8,996 bases of DNA from Xanthobacteraceae bacterium (GCA_030039655.1 JASHVC010000130.1:1-8996), one strand, 5' to 3'. Shown: positions 1 through 6,886, counted from the stretch's first letter. Notes: generated from the sequence alone by a model not told the origin. Numbers and translations are program-made.

Positions 1-1
1 T

Positions 2-256
2 GGTCTTAGCTATTTCTTCAAACCGCCTTTATCTAACGCGGTACCCCTAGGCCTCGTCGTTGGCGTTGGCGTATGCCTGCTGTCAATGCCATTTGCGGTC
101 TTGGCAGAAAGGTACATTGAAGTACCGTTCAATTTTATCGGGTTCCGATTATCTTCCCTGGTGCGGGAAAAAATTGGGTCTGATGGCAATGTCGGTCGCA
201 GCCCGATCCCAACCGTTGTTCACGCCCAAACCGCCAGTTGGGATCGCCTTCCTTAA
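2..256 (+). CDS. Acyltransferase-3 (OafA/YrhL-like) family protein, C-terminal 84 residues, 5' truncated by the window edge
   Basis: An open frame runs from base 2 to a TAA at 254-256 with no start in the window, so only the end of the gene is present. Residues 12-36 of the fragment form a hydrophobic helix (AVPLGLVVGVGVCLLSMPFA). It runs into AERYIEVPFNFIGFRL, which matches the typical end of acyltransferase-3 proteins: a last transmembrane helix followed by a Y-[RI]-[FIY]-[IVL]-E-x-P-F signature. These are multi-helix inner-membrane enzymes that move acetyl or other acyl groups onto extracellular or periplasmic sugars such as O-antigen, capsule or Nod factor. About 35 mostly polar residues follow the signature, a somewhat long cytoplasmic tail. 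The gene is convergent with the acetyltransferase at 302-1048, leaving 45 bp between stops. The family call rests on a short segment. The substrate is unknown, but decoration of the neighbouring glycan is plausible. Confidence 0.72.
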   Translation, partial: GLSYFFKPPLSNAVPLGLVVGVGVCLLSMPFAVLAERYIEVPFNFIGFRLSSLVREKIGSDGNVGRSPIPTVVHAQTASWDRLP

Positions 257-292
257 ATGAGGGCCGGATGCGCGGCAGGGCGATCGGCATCC
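242..292. terminator. Possible hairpin between convergent genes
   Basis: Two competing inverted repeats lie over the 45-bp gap between the convergent stop codons. GATCGCCTT (242-250) pairs with AGGGCGATC (277-285) through one G-T wobble. GGATGC (266-271) pairs with GCATCC (287-292). The location suits a shared terminator. No proper T-run follows on either strand, only a T-rich stretch after base 300 on the plus strand, and the loops are long. This is a weak candidate. Confidence 0.25.
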
Positions 293-301
293 AACCGCAG
301 T

Positions 302-1048
302 TTATTGTTGGCTTCGGCGCGCCGGCGAGCCTATGTAGGTTCCCGGCTCAGTGATGTCATTGACGACGGTCGACCCGGCGCCAATGATCGCGCGATCTGC
401 GATACTGACACCGTCGATGACTGTCGCACCTGCTCCTAAAAACACAAAGCTCCCTATGCTGCATCGGCCAGCAACAGTGGCATTAACGGAAATGTGCGCG
501 AAATCGCCAACGCGGCTTTCGTGATCCACGACGGCGGCGGTATTGATAATGGCACCTCGGCCGATCGTGACAAGTGGCCCTACGTGGGCATGATGGGCAA
601 CGAAACACCCAGGCAGAAGCGTCGCTTTGGTTCCCACATATGCGCGCTTGGAGACGAGGCTGGTTACAGCGAAGCCCCGCAATGCAGCGCCTTCCATTTG
701 CTCCCATCGCCGATCGTTGTTCCCTGCAGCTGGCAGAGTGCTCCAGCCATTCTGCAGCCAAGCCGGCATTGTCTGATGCACGGGAAACCCGACAAACTCT
801 TCTGCTGGCTGGGCATTGGCCTCGACGAATACCAATTCGGCCACACCCAGATCGAGAGCGACATCGGCCACGCTGCGTGCGTGTCCGCCAAATCCGAGAA
901 TCAGAAGCCCACAGGCGGTCACGCGCTCCGAGAGCGGATGGATGTCCGGCGCCGTGGCAGGTGCAATGATCGGCGAAAGCGGTTCGGCGACTTCCGGCAC
1001 TGAAGACGCGGTTACTGCGGCAACGGCTTCGTTCGACATTTCATCCAT
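302..1048 (-). CDS. NeuD/PglD-family sugar O/N-acetyltransferase (left-handed beta-helix)
   Basis: 248 residues, likely cytoplasmic. Residues 47-75 form a small Rossmann-like start with LILGFGGHARSVADVALD, the G-x-G-G-H fingerprint of the NeuD/PglD sialic-acid O-acetyltransferase and UDP-4-amino-sugar N-acetyltransferase family. From about residue 125 the protein shows hexapeptide repeats of a left-handed beta-helix that binds acetyl-CoA. The segment NTAAVVDHESRVGDFAHIS (169-187) carries the His-Glu pair (H176-E177) that aligns with the catalytic pair of PglD. The C-terminus ends in the usual IGSPARR. The ATG at 1048 is the only possible upstream start, because an in-frame TAA lies three codons before it. 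A GGAGGG ribosome site precedes it. An Ala/Pro-rich extension of about 46 residues comes before the family's usual start. It is the last gene of the minus-strand block, 36 bp after the upstream GT. With the DegT aminotransferase it probably N-acetylates a 4-amino sugar nucleotide, although O-acetylation cannot be excluded. Confidence 0.88.
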   Translation of the reverse strand: MDEMSNEAVAAVTASSVPEVAEPLSPIIAPATAPDIHPLSERVTACGLLILGFGGHARSVADVALDLGVAELVFVEANAQPAEEFVGFPVHQTMPAWLQNGWSTLPAAGNNDRRWEQMEGAALRGFAVTSLVSKRAYVGTKATLLPGCFVAHHAHVGPLVTIGRGAIINTAAVVDHESRVGDFAHISVNATVAGRCSIGSFVFLGAGATVIDGVSIADRAIIGAGSTVVNDITEPGTYIGSPARRSQQ

Positions 1049-1061
1049 CCGACGTTACAGA

Positions 1062-1067
1062 CCCTCC
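1062..1067 (-). promoter_or_regulatory. Ribosome binding site (GGAGGG) of the NeuD-like gene
   Basis: Read on the minus strand, GGAGGG stands 13 bases upstream of the ATG at 1048, inside the 36-bp gap after the preceding stop. The spacing is a little long, but the in-frame TAA between the site and the ATG leaves no other start. Confidence 0.55.
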
Positions 1068-1084
1068 AATAAACTAACCCCGTG

Positions 1085-2719
1085 CTAGGGCGTCGCTGCG
1101 GTTGTCATGCAGCGCTGCAGGGCAATGTGGTCCAGAATTTCGACATGGTCGTCGACAACGTGCCGCCAAGTCCGCCTAGCGAGTAGTTCGTAAAGCGCCT
1201 TCTGACTACTTAGGAGCGCCGTCCGGTTCTCCAAGGCCCACTCGATGCGAACCGCCATGTCCTTCCAGTCGTTAGAGTCAAACAGCATTTGTGCTTGTAG
1301 ATCAGGAGCTGTGACGATCTCTTCGGTTACGGGTATCCGAGCCATCACCACCGGAGTGCCGACAGAGAGCGCTTCCGTGAAGGTGAAAGGAAATCCGCCC
1401 TCGGACAAGCTTGGATTGACCGCAAGCTGCGCCAAGCGATAGCAGGCCGCGAGTTCTTGCAGCGACAAATTGGGAAGAAAAGCCACGTCGTGAAGCAGCC
1501 TCTCGGTCTTTACAAACTCCATGATCTGCGGACTGTGGGAAGGCGACCCGGTCAATACCAGCTTGAGGCCGAGATAGCGATCGCGCAACAGATACTTGTA
1601 AGCATGCAACAAAGTGAGGACGTTCTTGTTGGGGCGAAGCTGGCTTGGATAAAATACAAATCTTATTCCTCTGCTTAAGAACGAGCCGGCATAGCTTGGA
1701 AACGACATCTTCTTGAGCGAAAGAAGGAATTGGTGCCAACAAAAGGTCTCGGTAGCCGCAAAGTCATCCGACGTTCCTGAGATCTGAATTAATTGAGAAA
1801 GATTATGCGCGGCGTGGCGGATCACGTGAACGGCTGCCGGAGCCACATTGAACCGTTTGACCACCGTATTCCATTTGACATGTTCACTGTAGGTTACGCA
1901 ATGCTCCGCATTGCGGACGGCTCGTCGAACGTTCTCGAAAACGACGTGAACCGGTTTTCCTCCCAGGATTCCAAAGTTGATCGGGAAGTCCGACAAGACC
2001 ATGTCAGGTACGCACATGAGAGTCGGGGCATGGATCCGATTGAAGTCTGGCCAGAATGCGGTTGGACAATACCAACCCGCGATGTCTCGGCGATGATTGA
2101 TCATTGAGATCAATCGGTCGGCCTCAGTTTGTTCCAGTTGCTGGAACATCCGAAGCTGGAATGCAGTTTTTTCTGGAAGCTGGGCGCGTATGTTGGCAAC
2201 AAACGGATAGGACAACGCCTTTCTGATCAGTTTTCTAATTCCATCCCAAATTGCGGGGAACACGGTCTCGACGGCGACGATTAGTCCAAAAATAAGTCCT
2301 GTTGGAACCAAAACCAGCACGATACCGATTGCCACGATCGGGTTGCGAGTTGAGACAAGGTGCCGTTCAAGCGCGTTGCGGAAGAACTCAACTTTTGGCC
2401 GGATGAGTCCAACAAACGTTCGGAATCGCCGCTTTTTCTCCCTTGGGCGCCGCCATTCCAGATACGCGTTATAAAAGCGCACCGAAAGCGGCATGGCACT
2501 AGGCGATAAGAACTCGATTTGATCGAGTTGCAATCCTTCGGCTTTGCAAAGTGCTTCAATTTGCTCGCGACCCCAGCTGGGACAGGCAACCACGAACTGC
2601 AGGTCGGATCGCTCGGCCGTGCCTCGCAAAAATCCGGCGAGTTGGCGGCCAAGCCCATGGGCGCGAAGATCGAGCGCTGGCCTGAAAGTAACGTATATAC
2701 CAAACTTTTTCACAGACAT
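1085..2719 (-). CDS. GT4-type (GT-B fold) glycosyltransferase with an internal membrane segment
   Basis: 544 residues when started at ATG 2719 (MSVKKFGIYV). The frame is open further upstream to 2872, but those 51 codons lie wholly inside the previous gene and read as its shadow. The C-terminal half is a retaining GT4 domain. It has FYPSQLRPNKN (356-366), the donor-domain entry with the Arg/Lys region, and NPSLSEGGFPFTFTEALSVG (435-454), the acidic E...E nucleotide-sugar motif, with one residue more than the usual E-x7-E spacing. The N-terminal half is less typical. Residues about 127-156 are strongly hydrophobic (VAIGIVLVLVPTGLIFGLIV and on), flanked by basic stretches at 90-108 and 161-167, so they could be a membrane or re-entrant segment between the first strands and the rest of the acceptor domain. 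The gene overlaps the tandem GT by 10 bp, implying translational coupling. GTG at 2713, a 4-bp GTGA overlap, is an alternative start. Donor and acceptor sugars cannot be told from the sequence. Confidence 0.87.
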   Translation of the reverse strand: MSVKKFGIYVTFRPALDLRAHGLGRQLAGFLRGTAERSDLQFVVACPSWGREQIEALCKAEGLQLDQIEFLSPSAMPLSVRFYNAYLEWRRPREKKRRFRTFVGLIRPKVEFFRNALERHLVSTRNPIVAIGIVLVLVPTGLIFGLIVAVETVFPAIWDGIRKLIRKALSYPFVANIRAQLPEKTAFQLRMFQQLEQTEADRLISMINHRRDIAGWYCPTAFWPDFNRIHAPTLMCVPDMVLSDFPINFGILGGKPVHVVFENVRRAVRNAEHCVTYSEHVKWNTVVKRFNVAPAAVHVIRHAAHNLSQLIQISGTSDDFAATETFCWHQFLLSLKKMSFPSYAGSFLSRGIRFVFYPSQLRPNKNVLTLLHAYKYLLRDRYLGLKLVLTGSPSHSPQIMEFVKTERLLHDVAFLPNLSLQELAACYRLAQLAVNPSLSEGGFPFTFTEALSVGTPVVMARIPVTEEIVTAPDLQAQMLFDSNDWKDMAVRIEWALENRTALLSSQKALYELLARRTWRHVVDDHVEILDHIALQRCMTTAATP

Positions 2720-4998
2720 TCGCGGATAGCGTGCCAATAGGACGATATAGCGTTGTCCCATCCCTTCAGCTTCAAGGCTTGCCGGTTCGGCAGAGCCTCG
2801 CGCACCAAGGGGGCCTCGGTCTCCATTCGCTTGAGAGCAATCGCCATCTGTGCGGGATCGTTGGGATCGCACCAGGCAATACGCAGGTTATAGTCGCTGT
2901 TCATCTGTTGCATCGCGGGATAGCGCGTCGAAAGAATTGGAACGCCTAAACTTGCCGCCTCTAATGCCGCCAACGTGCCGTTGTCGACAGACGCGGTATG
3001 CCAAAGGAAGTGCGCTTCCGCGAGGTTCTTATCGTAGGCTCCATCGGGAAGCTCTCCCATCAGCGTCACGTTGCGTTTCAATGTCCGACTCGAATCAAAA
3101 ATCTCCTTGGCGCGCTGCAGGTGTCGATAAGAGTGGTCCGTGGAAAGCATAAATTGAGGTTGAACGCCGGTGAGTCGACACTTCAGCTTCCCTTGAAGCT
3201 CTTCGTAGTACCGCCGAAGCGCCAGCATGGAATTTACGTGGTTCTTGTGGATCGAGATGTTTGTGGGCCACAAAAAATAACCACTACAACCGTTCAAGGT
3301 CGATGCTGGTGGCGAAATGTGCGGAAGAAGATGTGGCACCACGCGGAGCAATTTTGGATTAATGCCCGCATACTGGATGGCGTCATCATTCGTGAAATGG
3401 CTTGTGACTAGCACTGCCGAGGCAGCTCTTGCTGCATACAAGAATGCAAGATCTGCATCGTCGTTCATAGTCGGTTGGTAACGCTGGATGTAATCGTAGA
3501 CGACCAGCGCGCATGGTTTGAGTGGCAGAAGAGGTAATTCCAGTCGATCAGAGATCACCAGCCACAGATCGCAATCGAGAAAGTTGTTGATGCCGTCGTC
3601 TGCGACCGCGTATTTTGTGTGATTTAGAGGACCACTATAACCGCTGAACTGGCAAATCCTCTCGGCAGCGATCCGATCAATGGTGCGCCAAGTGAACGGA
3701 CGGCGCGTGATATCAGGAGCCAGGTCGTGGAACTCAGCATCTGGATAGCGTTCGGGATTGTCAGGATGAGCAAGAACCACACGAACCGGTTCGTTGGCCC
3801 GACGACTCCCGTCGTGTAGAGCCGCGGCAATTAGTTTTGCGGCGCGCAACGTTCCGCCGCGGTACTCGATCGGCAGAATGACGGCTATTGCGGGTTGCCT
3901 CTGTTTTCTCGGCTCTGCGGCAACGGCGGCGGTGTTCTTTGCAGAAAGCAAGATCTTGGGGAAATTCTGCTTCCATATGGGTGCGCCGTATTCTGGCCGC
4001 ATATGGTCGAGTAAGCGGGGCTGGGCCTCGCGGATCTGCTCGGCCAACCGCCGATCTCCCCCTAATAGACGTTCGACCTTGCGGCGAGCTTCCTTGACGG
4101 TCTTGCAACGGCCGGGGAGAGAACCTCCCCCCAGCTTGTCCAGCATGCCGCCAGCCAGGAACACCAATGGAAGACCGGCTCGAACCGCTTCAAATGGATG
4201 ATAATGAACGTGATACGGCTCGGTGCTGTGATAGTACATCAAGCGGAAATTTTTCATGTGGGCCGCGTACACGGCTGGCTCGGAATAGCCCAGAACGTTT
4301 CGGTCCGACACCTTGATGGGTTGGGCGCCAAGAACCGCGTAAGGAAGATCTTTGAAGTCGCGCAGGAAGTCATTGTAAACCTGCTTGTAGTATGGGTTGG
4401 TTTCTATTCGCGGACAAACAAACATCATCCGCGAATCCGTTCCCAGCCATTGGTCGTTGATTTTCGCGTCAAGTAGGCCCAGAGGCAGGTAGCAGCGCCT
4501 GTCGCGGATGAATTCGTTTTCGACTTCGTGCAGATGCGGATATGCTTGGCCAAACCAAAAGCGATTGCCGAGTTCGCGAATTCGATTTGCGCCAATCGGA
4601 CCGAAGTATTCGTAGATCACGTTGTTATACGTGACGCCTGCCGATAATCCGAAAGATCGCAATATTGTGGCGCCGCGAAAATAGTGCGCTACGTGCCCAA
4701 GCTGATTAGGAAAAATTCCGCAGATTGCAACCTGAAAATGACGATTGGCGATATCCCACACAACGGGATCGGACGGATCGTACCAATTGGCTGCGTTGAG
4801 AATAGCAAGGTCTGCGGCCGGGATGCTCAGCGAATCATCCCATTCATAGGTGACGTCTCCGCTCGCGTAGCTCTCTTCTGCGGGAAAAGACTTAGGCAGA
4901 AAGACTTCGTTGAGGCCAAGCTGACGCAGCATTTCCAGATCGTAGCGCCGCGCCGTCCGGTGATTGAGGAGCCACATTACCCGCATTTTCACTACCAT
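2710..4998 (-). CDS. Bifunctional-looking tandem glycosyltransferase (two GT-B-like halves)
   Basis: 762 residues, about twice the size of one GT-B enzyme, with no signal peptide or clear membrane segment. Half 1 (about 5-355) opens with MRVMWLLNHRTARRYDLEML. It contains YLPLGL (170-175), VCPRIETNPYY (194-204) and the donor-site-like YHPFEAVRAGLPLVFLAGG (266-284) with an E at 270, a GT-B C-terminal pattern. A linker rich in Ala, Lys and Arg (353-369) follows. Half 2 (about 370-762) starts a new Rossmann-like fold (AIAVILPIEYRGGTLRAAKL). It has GT4 signatures: GYFLWPTNISIHKNH (573-587) and VDNGTLAALEAASLGVPILS (671-690). There the first acidic residue of the E-x7-E motif is Asp (D672) and the second is E680. 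The protein may perform two successive sugar transfers, or one half may be structural. The ATG at 4998 is the first start. MRV at 4986 is equally possible, as neither has a strong ribosome site. The end overlaps the next gene by 10 bp. Confidence 0.85.
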   Translation of the reverse strand: MVVKMRVMWLLNHRTARRYDLEMLRQLGLNEVFLPKSFPAEESYASGDVTYEWDDSLSIPAADLAILNAANWYDPSDPVVWDIANRHFQVAICGIFPNQLGHVAHYFRGATILRSFGLSAGVTYNNVIYEYFGPIGANRIRELGNRFWFGQAYPHLHEVENEFIRDRRCYLPLGLLDAKINDQWLGTDSRMMFVCPRIETNPYYKQVYNDFLRDFKDLPYAVLGAQPIKVSDRNVLGYSEPAVYAAHMKNFRLMYYHSTEPYHVHYHPFEAVRAGLPLVFLAGGMLDKLGGGSLPGRCKTVKEARRKVERLLGGDRRLAEQIREAQPRLLDHMRPEYGAPIWKQNFPKILLSAKNTAAVAAEPRKQRQPAIAVILPIEYRGGTLRAAKLIAAALHDGSRRANEPVRVVLAHPDNPERYPDAEFHDLAPDITRRPFTWRTIDRIAAERICQFSGYSGPLNHTKYAVADDGINNFLDCDLWLVISDRLELPLLPLKPCALVVYDYIQRYQPTMNDDADLAFLYAARAASAVLVTSHFTNDDAIQYAGINPKLLRVVPHLLPHISPPASTLNGCSGYFLWPTNISIHKNHVNSMLALRRYYEELQGKLKCRLTGVQPQFMLSTDHSYRHLQRAKEIFDSSRTLKRNVTLMGELPDGAYDKNLAEAHFLWHTASVDNGTLAALEAASLGVPILSTRYPAMQQMNSDYNLRIAWCDPNDPAQMAIALKRMETEAPLVREALPNRQALKLKGWDNAISSYWHAIRECL

Positions 4999-5204
4999 CG
5001 CATCATGTGGCGTCGTTGATATTTGTGAGAGCGCGCGAGGTGCCTCTTTCGTCAGAACTTAGCTGGGTCAATATATCAAGAGCGACGCATTAGCGATCTG
5101 GGACTGTCAATCGTGGTCCGAACAGACGGTCTGTTTAGTCTTTCATCCAGATGATTGGCTGCGTTGCAGGGCTGACATATGTCGAAGAGATGCGAGTACA
5201 TCGC
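4999..5204 (-). promoter_or_regulatory. 205-bp spacer inside the minus-strand block, possible internal promoter/operator
   Basis: No gene is visible here. Read in the direction of the tandem GT, a perfect TTGACA occurs at 5110-5105, about 107 bp before the ATG, but no good -10 hexamer stands 16-18 bp from it. A T/A-rich TATATT lies 29 bp downstream, too far. Just upstream of the TTGACA is a perfect dyad, AACAGAC-G-GTCTGTT (5121-5135). A second perfect palindrome, GACATATGTC (5174-5183), sits near the aminotransferase stop. The spacer may let the glycosyltransferases be transcribed or controlled separately from the aminotransferase. Confidence 0.35.
5121..5135. repeat. Perfect 7-bp dyad, candidate operator
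   Basis: AACAGAC and its exact reverse complement GTCTGTT are separated by one base. The spacing is typical of a dimeric regulator's binding site. As RNA it would form only a short stem-loop without a following T-run on either strand. It lies 10 bp from the TTGACA hexamer at 5105-5110, which strengthens the regulatory reading. The function is unproven. Confidence 0.4.
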
Positions 5205-6485
5205 CTATGCGAACTTTCGCTCGGGAGCTCGACGAGTAACCGGTCCATATTGCTCCAGCGATGCGCGAAGAACATGGGTGACACGCTCCACGTCATGTTT
5301 TGACATCTGTGGAAAACTTGGAAGGCTCAATCCGCGCCGCGAAATTTGCTCCGCCCTCGGCAGACGCAGTCGGGCGGCGTACATGGGCATGTGGTGGGCG
5401 CAATAGAAGGTAGGCCGGGTTTCCACCGCCTCGTCGTCCATAAACCGTATTATCCGGTCACGATCCACCCCTTCGGGTAGAAGAATGCTGACCAGCCATT
5501 CCGCGCTTTCGAGGTCAGGGGCGCGCGCTTGAAAGGTCACTGGGGTATCGCGCAATAAATATCGATACTGCGTTGCGATTGCCTGTTTACGTTCAAGGAT
5601 GGAAGCAAGCCGTTCGAGCTGAGCGACCCCGATTGCAGCCGCGATATTCGTCATCCGATAATTGAACCCCATCTCAACGTGCCAATATCGTTGAGTGGGC
5701 GACTGTGCTTGACCCTTGAGGGATCGCAGGCGATCGGCCAGGCGGGCATGGTTTGTGACGACCATGCCGCCCTCACCGGTCGTCACTGTCTTGTTGCCGA
5801 AGAAACTGAAGGTGCCGGCCGCACCGAAAGTTCCGACATGCCGGCCTTTATAGGTGCAGCCGAGTGCCTCGGCACAATCCTCGACGATTAGCAGGCCGTG
5901 TTGCCGGGCTAATGCACACAGCGCGGCCATGTCACAAACGGCCCCGTAGAGATGCACGGCCATAATAGCTTTGGTGCGTGGCGTTATCTTTCTCGCCACA
6001 TCGACCGGATCGAGGAGCCAATCATGGAGGCAGCTGTCGGCAAAGACCGGCGTTGCGCCGGTTTGCGCGATTGTGTTGACCGAAGCGATGTAAGTAAACG
6101 TCGGGACGATCACCTCGTCGCCTGGTCCAATACCGAGCGCGTGCAATGCCAAGTGTAAGGCGACTGTACCGTTCGACACGGTAATCGCATCGTACGCTTC
6201 GGTGATCTCGGCGAAAGCCTGTTCGAAGCGCCGAACGAAAGCTCCGTTTGACGAAATCCAGGACGAGTCGACGCATTCGAGCACGTATTTGCGCTCGTTG
6301 CCTGATAGATCGGGCTTGTAAAGGTTGATGACCGGCCGAATTGGAAACGGGGCCGGCCCGTGCTCCGCCGGACTAACCGTACTTTGTTGCAAATGTTTCG
6401 GTGCTTGAGGCGCGTTGAATTGGTTCGACGCACGGCCTGGCGCTTGGCCTTGGGCCGAGTAAAAAACTCCCGATTCGTTCGCCAC
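5205..6485 (-). CDS. DegT/DnrJ/EryC1/StrS PLP-dependent sugar aminotransferase (perosamine-synthase-like)
   Basis: 426 residues, cytoplasmic. It transfers an amino group, usually from glutamate, to a keto-sugar nucleotide. Diagnostic parts are DSSWISSNGAFVRRFEQAFA (73-92, typical of the perosamine/4-amino-sugar branch), VSNGTVALHLAL (103-114), GDEVIVPTFTYIAS (122-135), VEDCAEALG (201-209) with the pyridine-binding D203, SFFGNKTVTTGEGGM (227-241) with the PLP Schiff-base Lys K232, and FNYRMTNIAAAIG (274-286). The start is GTG at 6485. An in-frame TAA lies only three codons upstream, and a GGGGG stretch (6495-6499) stands at ribosome-site distance. The first 50 residues or so (Gln/Ala/Pro-rich) precede the usual family start, so the protein is longer than the roughly 370-residue relatives I know. 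It is first in the minus-strand block, preceded by a CtrA-like box. The product could be GDP-perosamine or a UDP-4-amino-4,6-dideoxyhexose; the sequence alone does not choose. Confidence 0.92.
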   Translation of the reverse strand: MANESGVFYSAQGQAPGRASNQFNAPQAPKHLQQSTVSPAEHGPAPFPIRPVINLYKPDLSGNERKYVLECVDSSWISSNGAFVRRFEQAFAEITEAYDAITVSNGTVALHLALHALGIGPGDEVIVPTFTYIASVNTIAQTGATPVFADSCLHDWLLDPVDVARKITPRTKAIMAVHLYGAVCDMAALCALARQHGLLIVEDCAEALGCTYKGRHVGTFGAAGTFSFFGNKTVTTGEGGMVVTNHARLADRLRSLKGQAQSPTQRYWHVEMGFNYRMTNIAAAIGVAQLERLASILERKQAIATQYRYLLRDTPVTFQARAPDLESAEWLVSILLPEGVDRDRIIRFMDDEAVETRPTFYCAHHMPMYAARLRLPRAEQISRRGLSLPSFPQMSKHDVERVTHVLRASLEQYGPVTRRAPERKFA

Positions 6486-6494
6486 GGAAACTTA

Positions 6495-6499
6495 CCCCC
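6495..6499 (-). promoter_or_regulatory. Ribosome binding site fixing the GTG start of the aminotransferase
   Basis: On the minus strand GGGGG stands 9 bases before GTG 6485. An in-frame TAA lies between the two, so no longer protein is possible and the start must be this GTG. Confidence 0.5.
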
Positions 6500-6559
6500 G
6501 CTTCCGCCCGCAGATTCTCGGCGATTCACTGCCTAATGCTGCAAATTGTTTCTGAGGTT

Positions 6560-6575
6560 GTTAAGAAATCGTTAA
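6560..6575 (-). promoter_or_regulatory. CtrA-type box (TTAA-N7-TTAAC) upstream of the minus-strand operon
   Basis: The minus strand reads TTAACGATTTCTTAAC, an exact match to the full CtrA recognition sequence TTAA-N7-TTAAC known from Alphaproteobacteria. It centres about 80 bp upstream of the aminotransferase GTG. The downstream half (TTAACA) could overlap a -35 region; a weak CAGCAT/CATTAG follows at 17-20 bp as a possible -10. CtrA is the cell-cycle response regulator that also controls motility, pili and surface polysaccharides. The motif match is directly visible. Binding, and whether it activates or represses the operon, is inference. The half-sites can also be read as 11-bp spaced direct repeats (GTTAAGA twice), suiting other response regulators. 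Confidence 0.5.
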
Positions 6576-6582
6576 GAGTTTA

Positions 6583-6614
6583 GAGCGCGCTCGAAGTGCG
6601 ATCTCGCAGCTGCG
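6583..6614. repeat. Three consecutive palindromes in the divergent promoter region
   Basis: Directly next to the CtrA-like box lie GAGCGCGCTC (6583-6592, perfect), TGCGA-TC-TCGCA (6597-6608, perfect arms with a 2-base spacer) and CGCAGCTGCG (6605-6614, perfect, overlapping the second). Such packing suggests binding sites for one or more dimeric regulators, or a small cruciform. There is no T-run, so a terminator is unlikely. Confidence 0.35.
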
Positions 6615-6886
6615 CATTAAACCCGGCACATTATCGGCAACAGACACCAGTAGGCGCGTTTGCGCTTGGACTGAGTGGTGAAGCGCTCCTCTCGCATCAG
6701 CGACAATTCATCGGGGAGAACGTGTCGATCTTTATCTCTTTGGTAGGCGCTTTTGACTTCCACAAGATCGAGTTTGCTTTCCGATTATCCGATGGCCAGC
6801 CCGCGGCATGCTGAGCACCGTTGCATCCCAGCGCCAGGAACAGATAAGGTAGGTCGCCTCTGACACATGGATTCGGAAATCACCAC
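6615..6886. other. Leader region before the plus-strand glycosyltransferase, no convincing gene
   Basis: About 270 bp between the palindrome cluster and the TTG start at 6887. Short open frames occur on both strands (72 codons at 6596-6814 plus; roughly 55 codons on the minus strand ending at 6617), but none resembles a family I know. TTGACT at 6753-6758 could be a -35 element, although no good -10 is at the right distance. The leader of the downstream GT is therefore either long or its promoter lies around 6560-6614. Confidence 0.4.

Noticed and set aside
494..1003. 169-codon plus-strand frame opposite the acetyltransferase
   Set aside because: Antisense shadow of a well-supported gene. Its translation has no family features and an odd Cys/His/Arg-rich composition.
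1302..1742. 146-codon minus-strand frame overlapping the GT
   Set aside because: Alternate-frame shadow of the GT4 donor domain with Ser/Arg-rich, non-family content.
2720..2872. Upstream extension of the 1085-2719 GT by 51 codons
   Set aside because: The extra residues (basic and Gly-rich) are an out-of-frame reading of the tandem GT's end. The GT-like sequence begins at MSVKKFGIYV.
6617..6785. Minus-strand frame of about 55 codons with a protein-like look (acidic/basic mix, ends ...WCLLPIMCRV)
   Set aside because: Its frame is closed upstream by a stop without an early ATG, and no family is recognised. It could be a gene remnant, but the support is too thin.
6596..6814. 72-codon plus-strand frame in the divergent region
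   Set aside because: It begins inside the palindrome cluster, resembles no family I know, and has no ribosome site. Treated as leader sequence.
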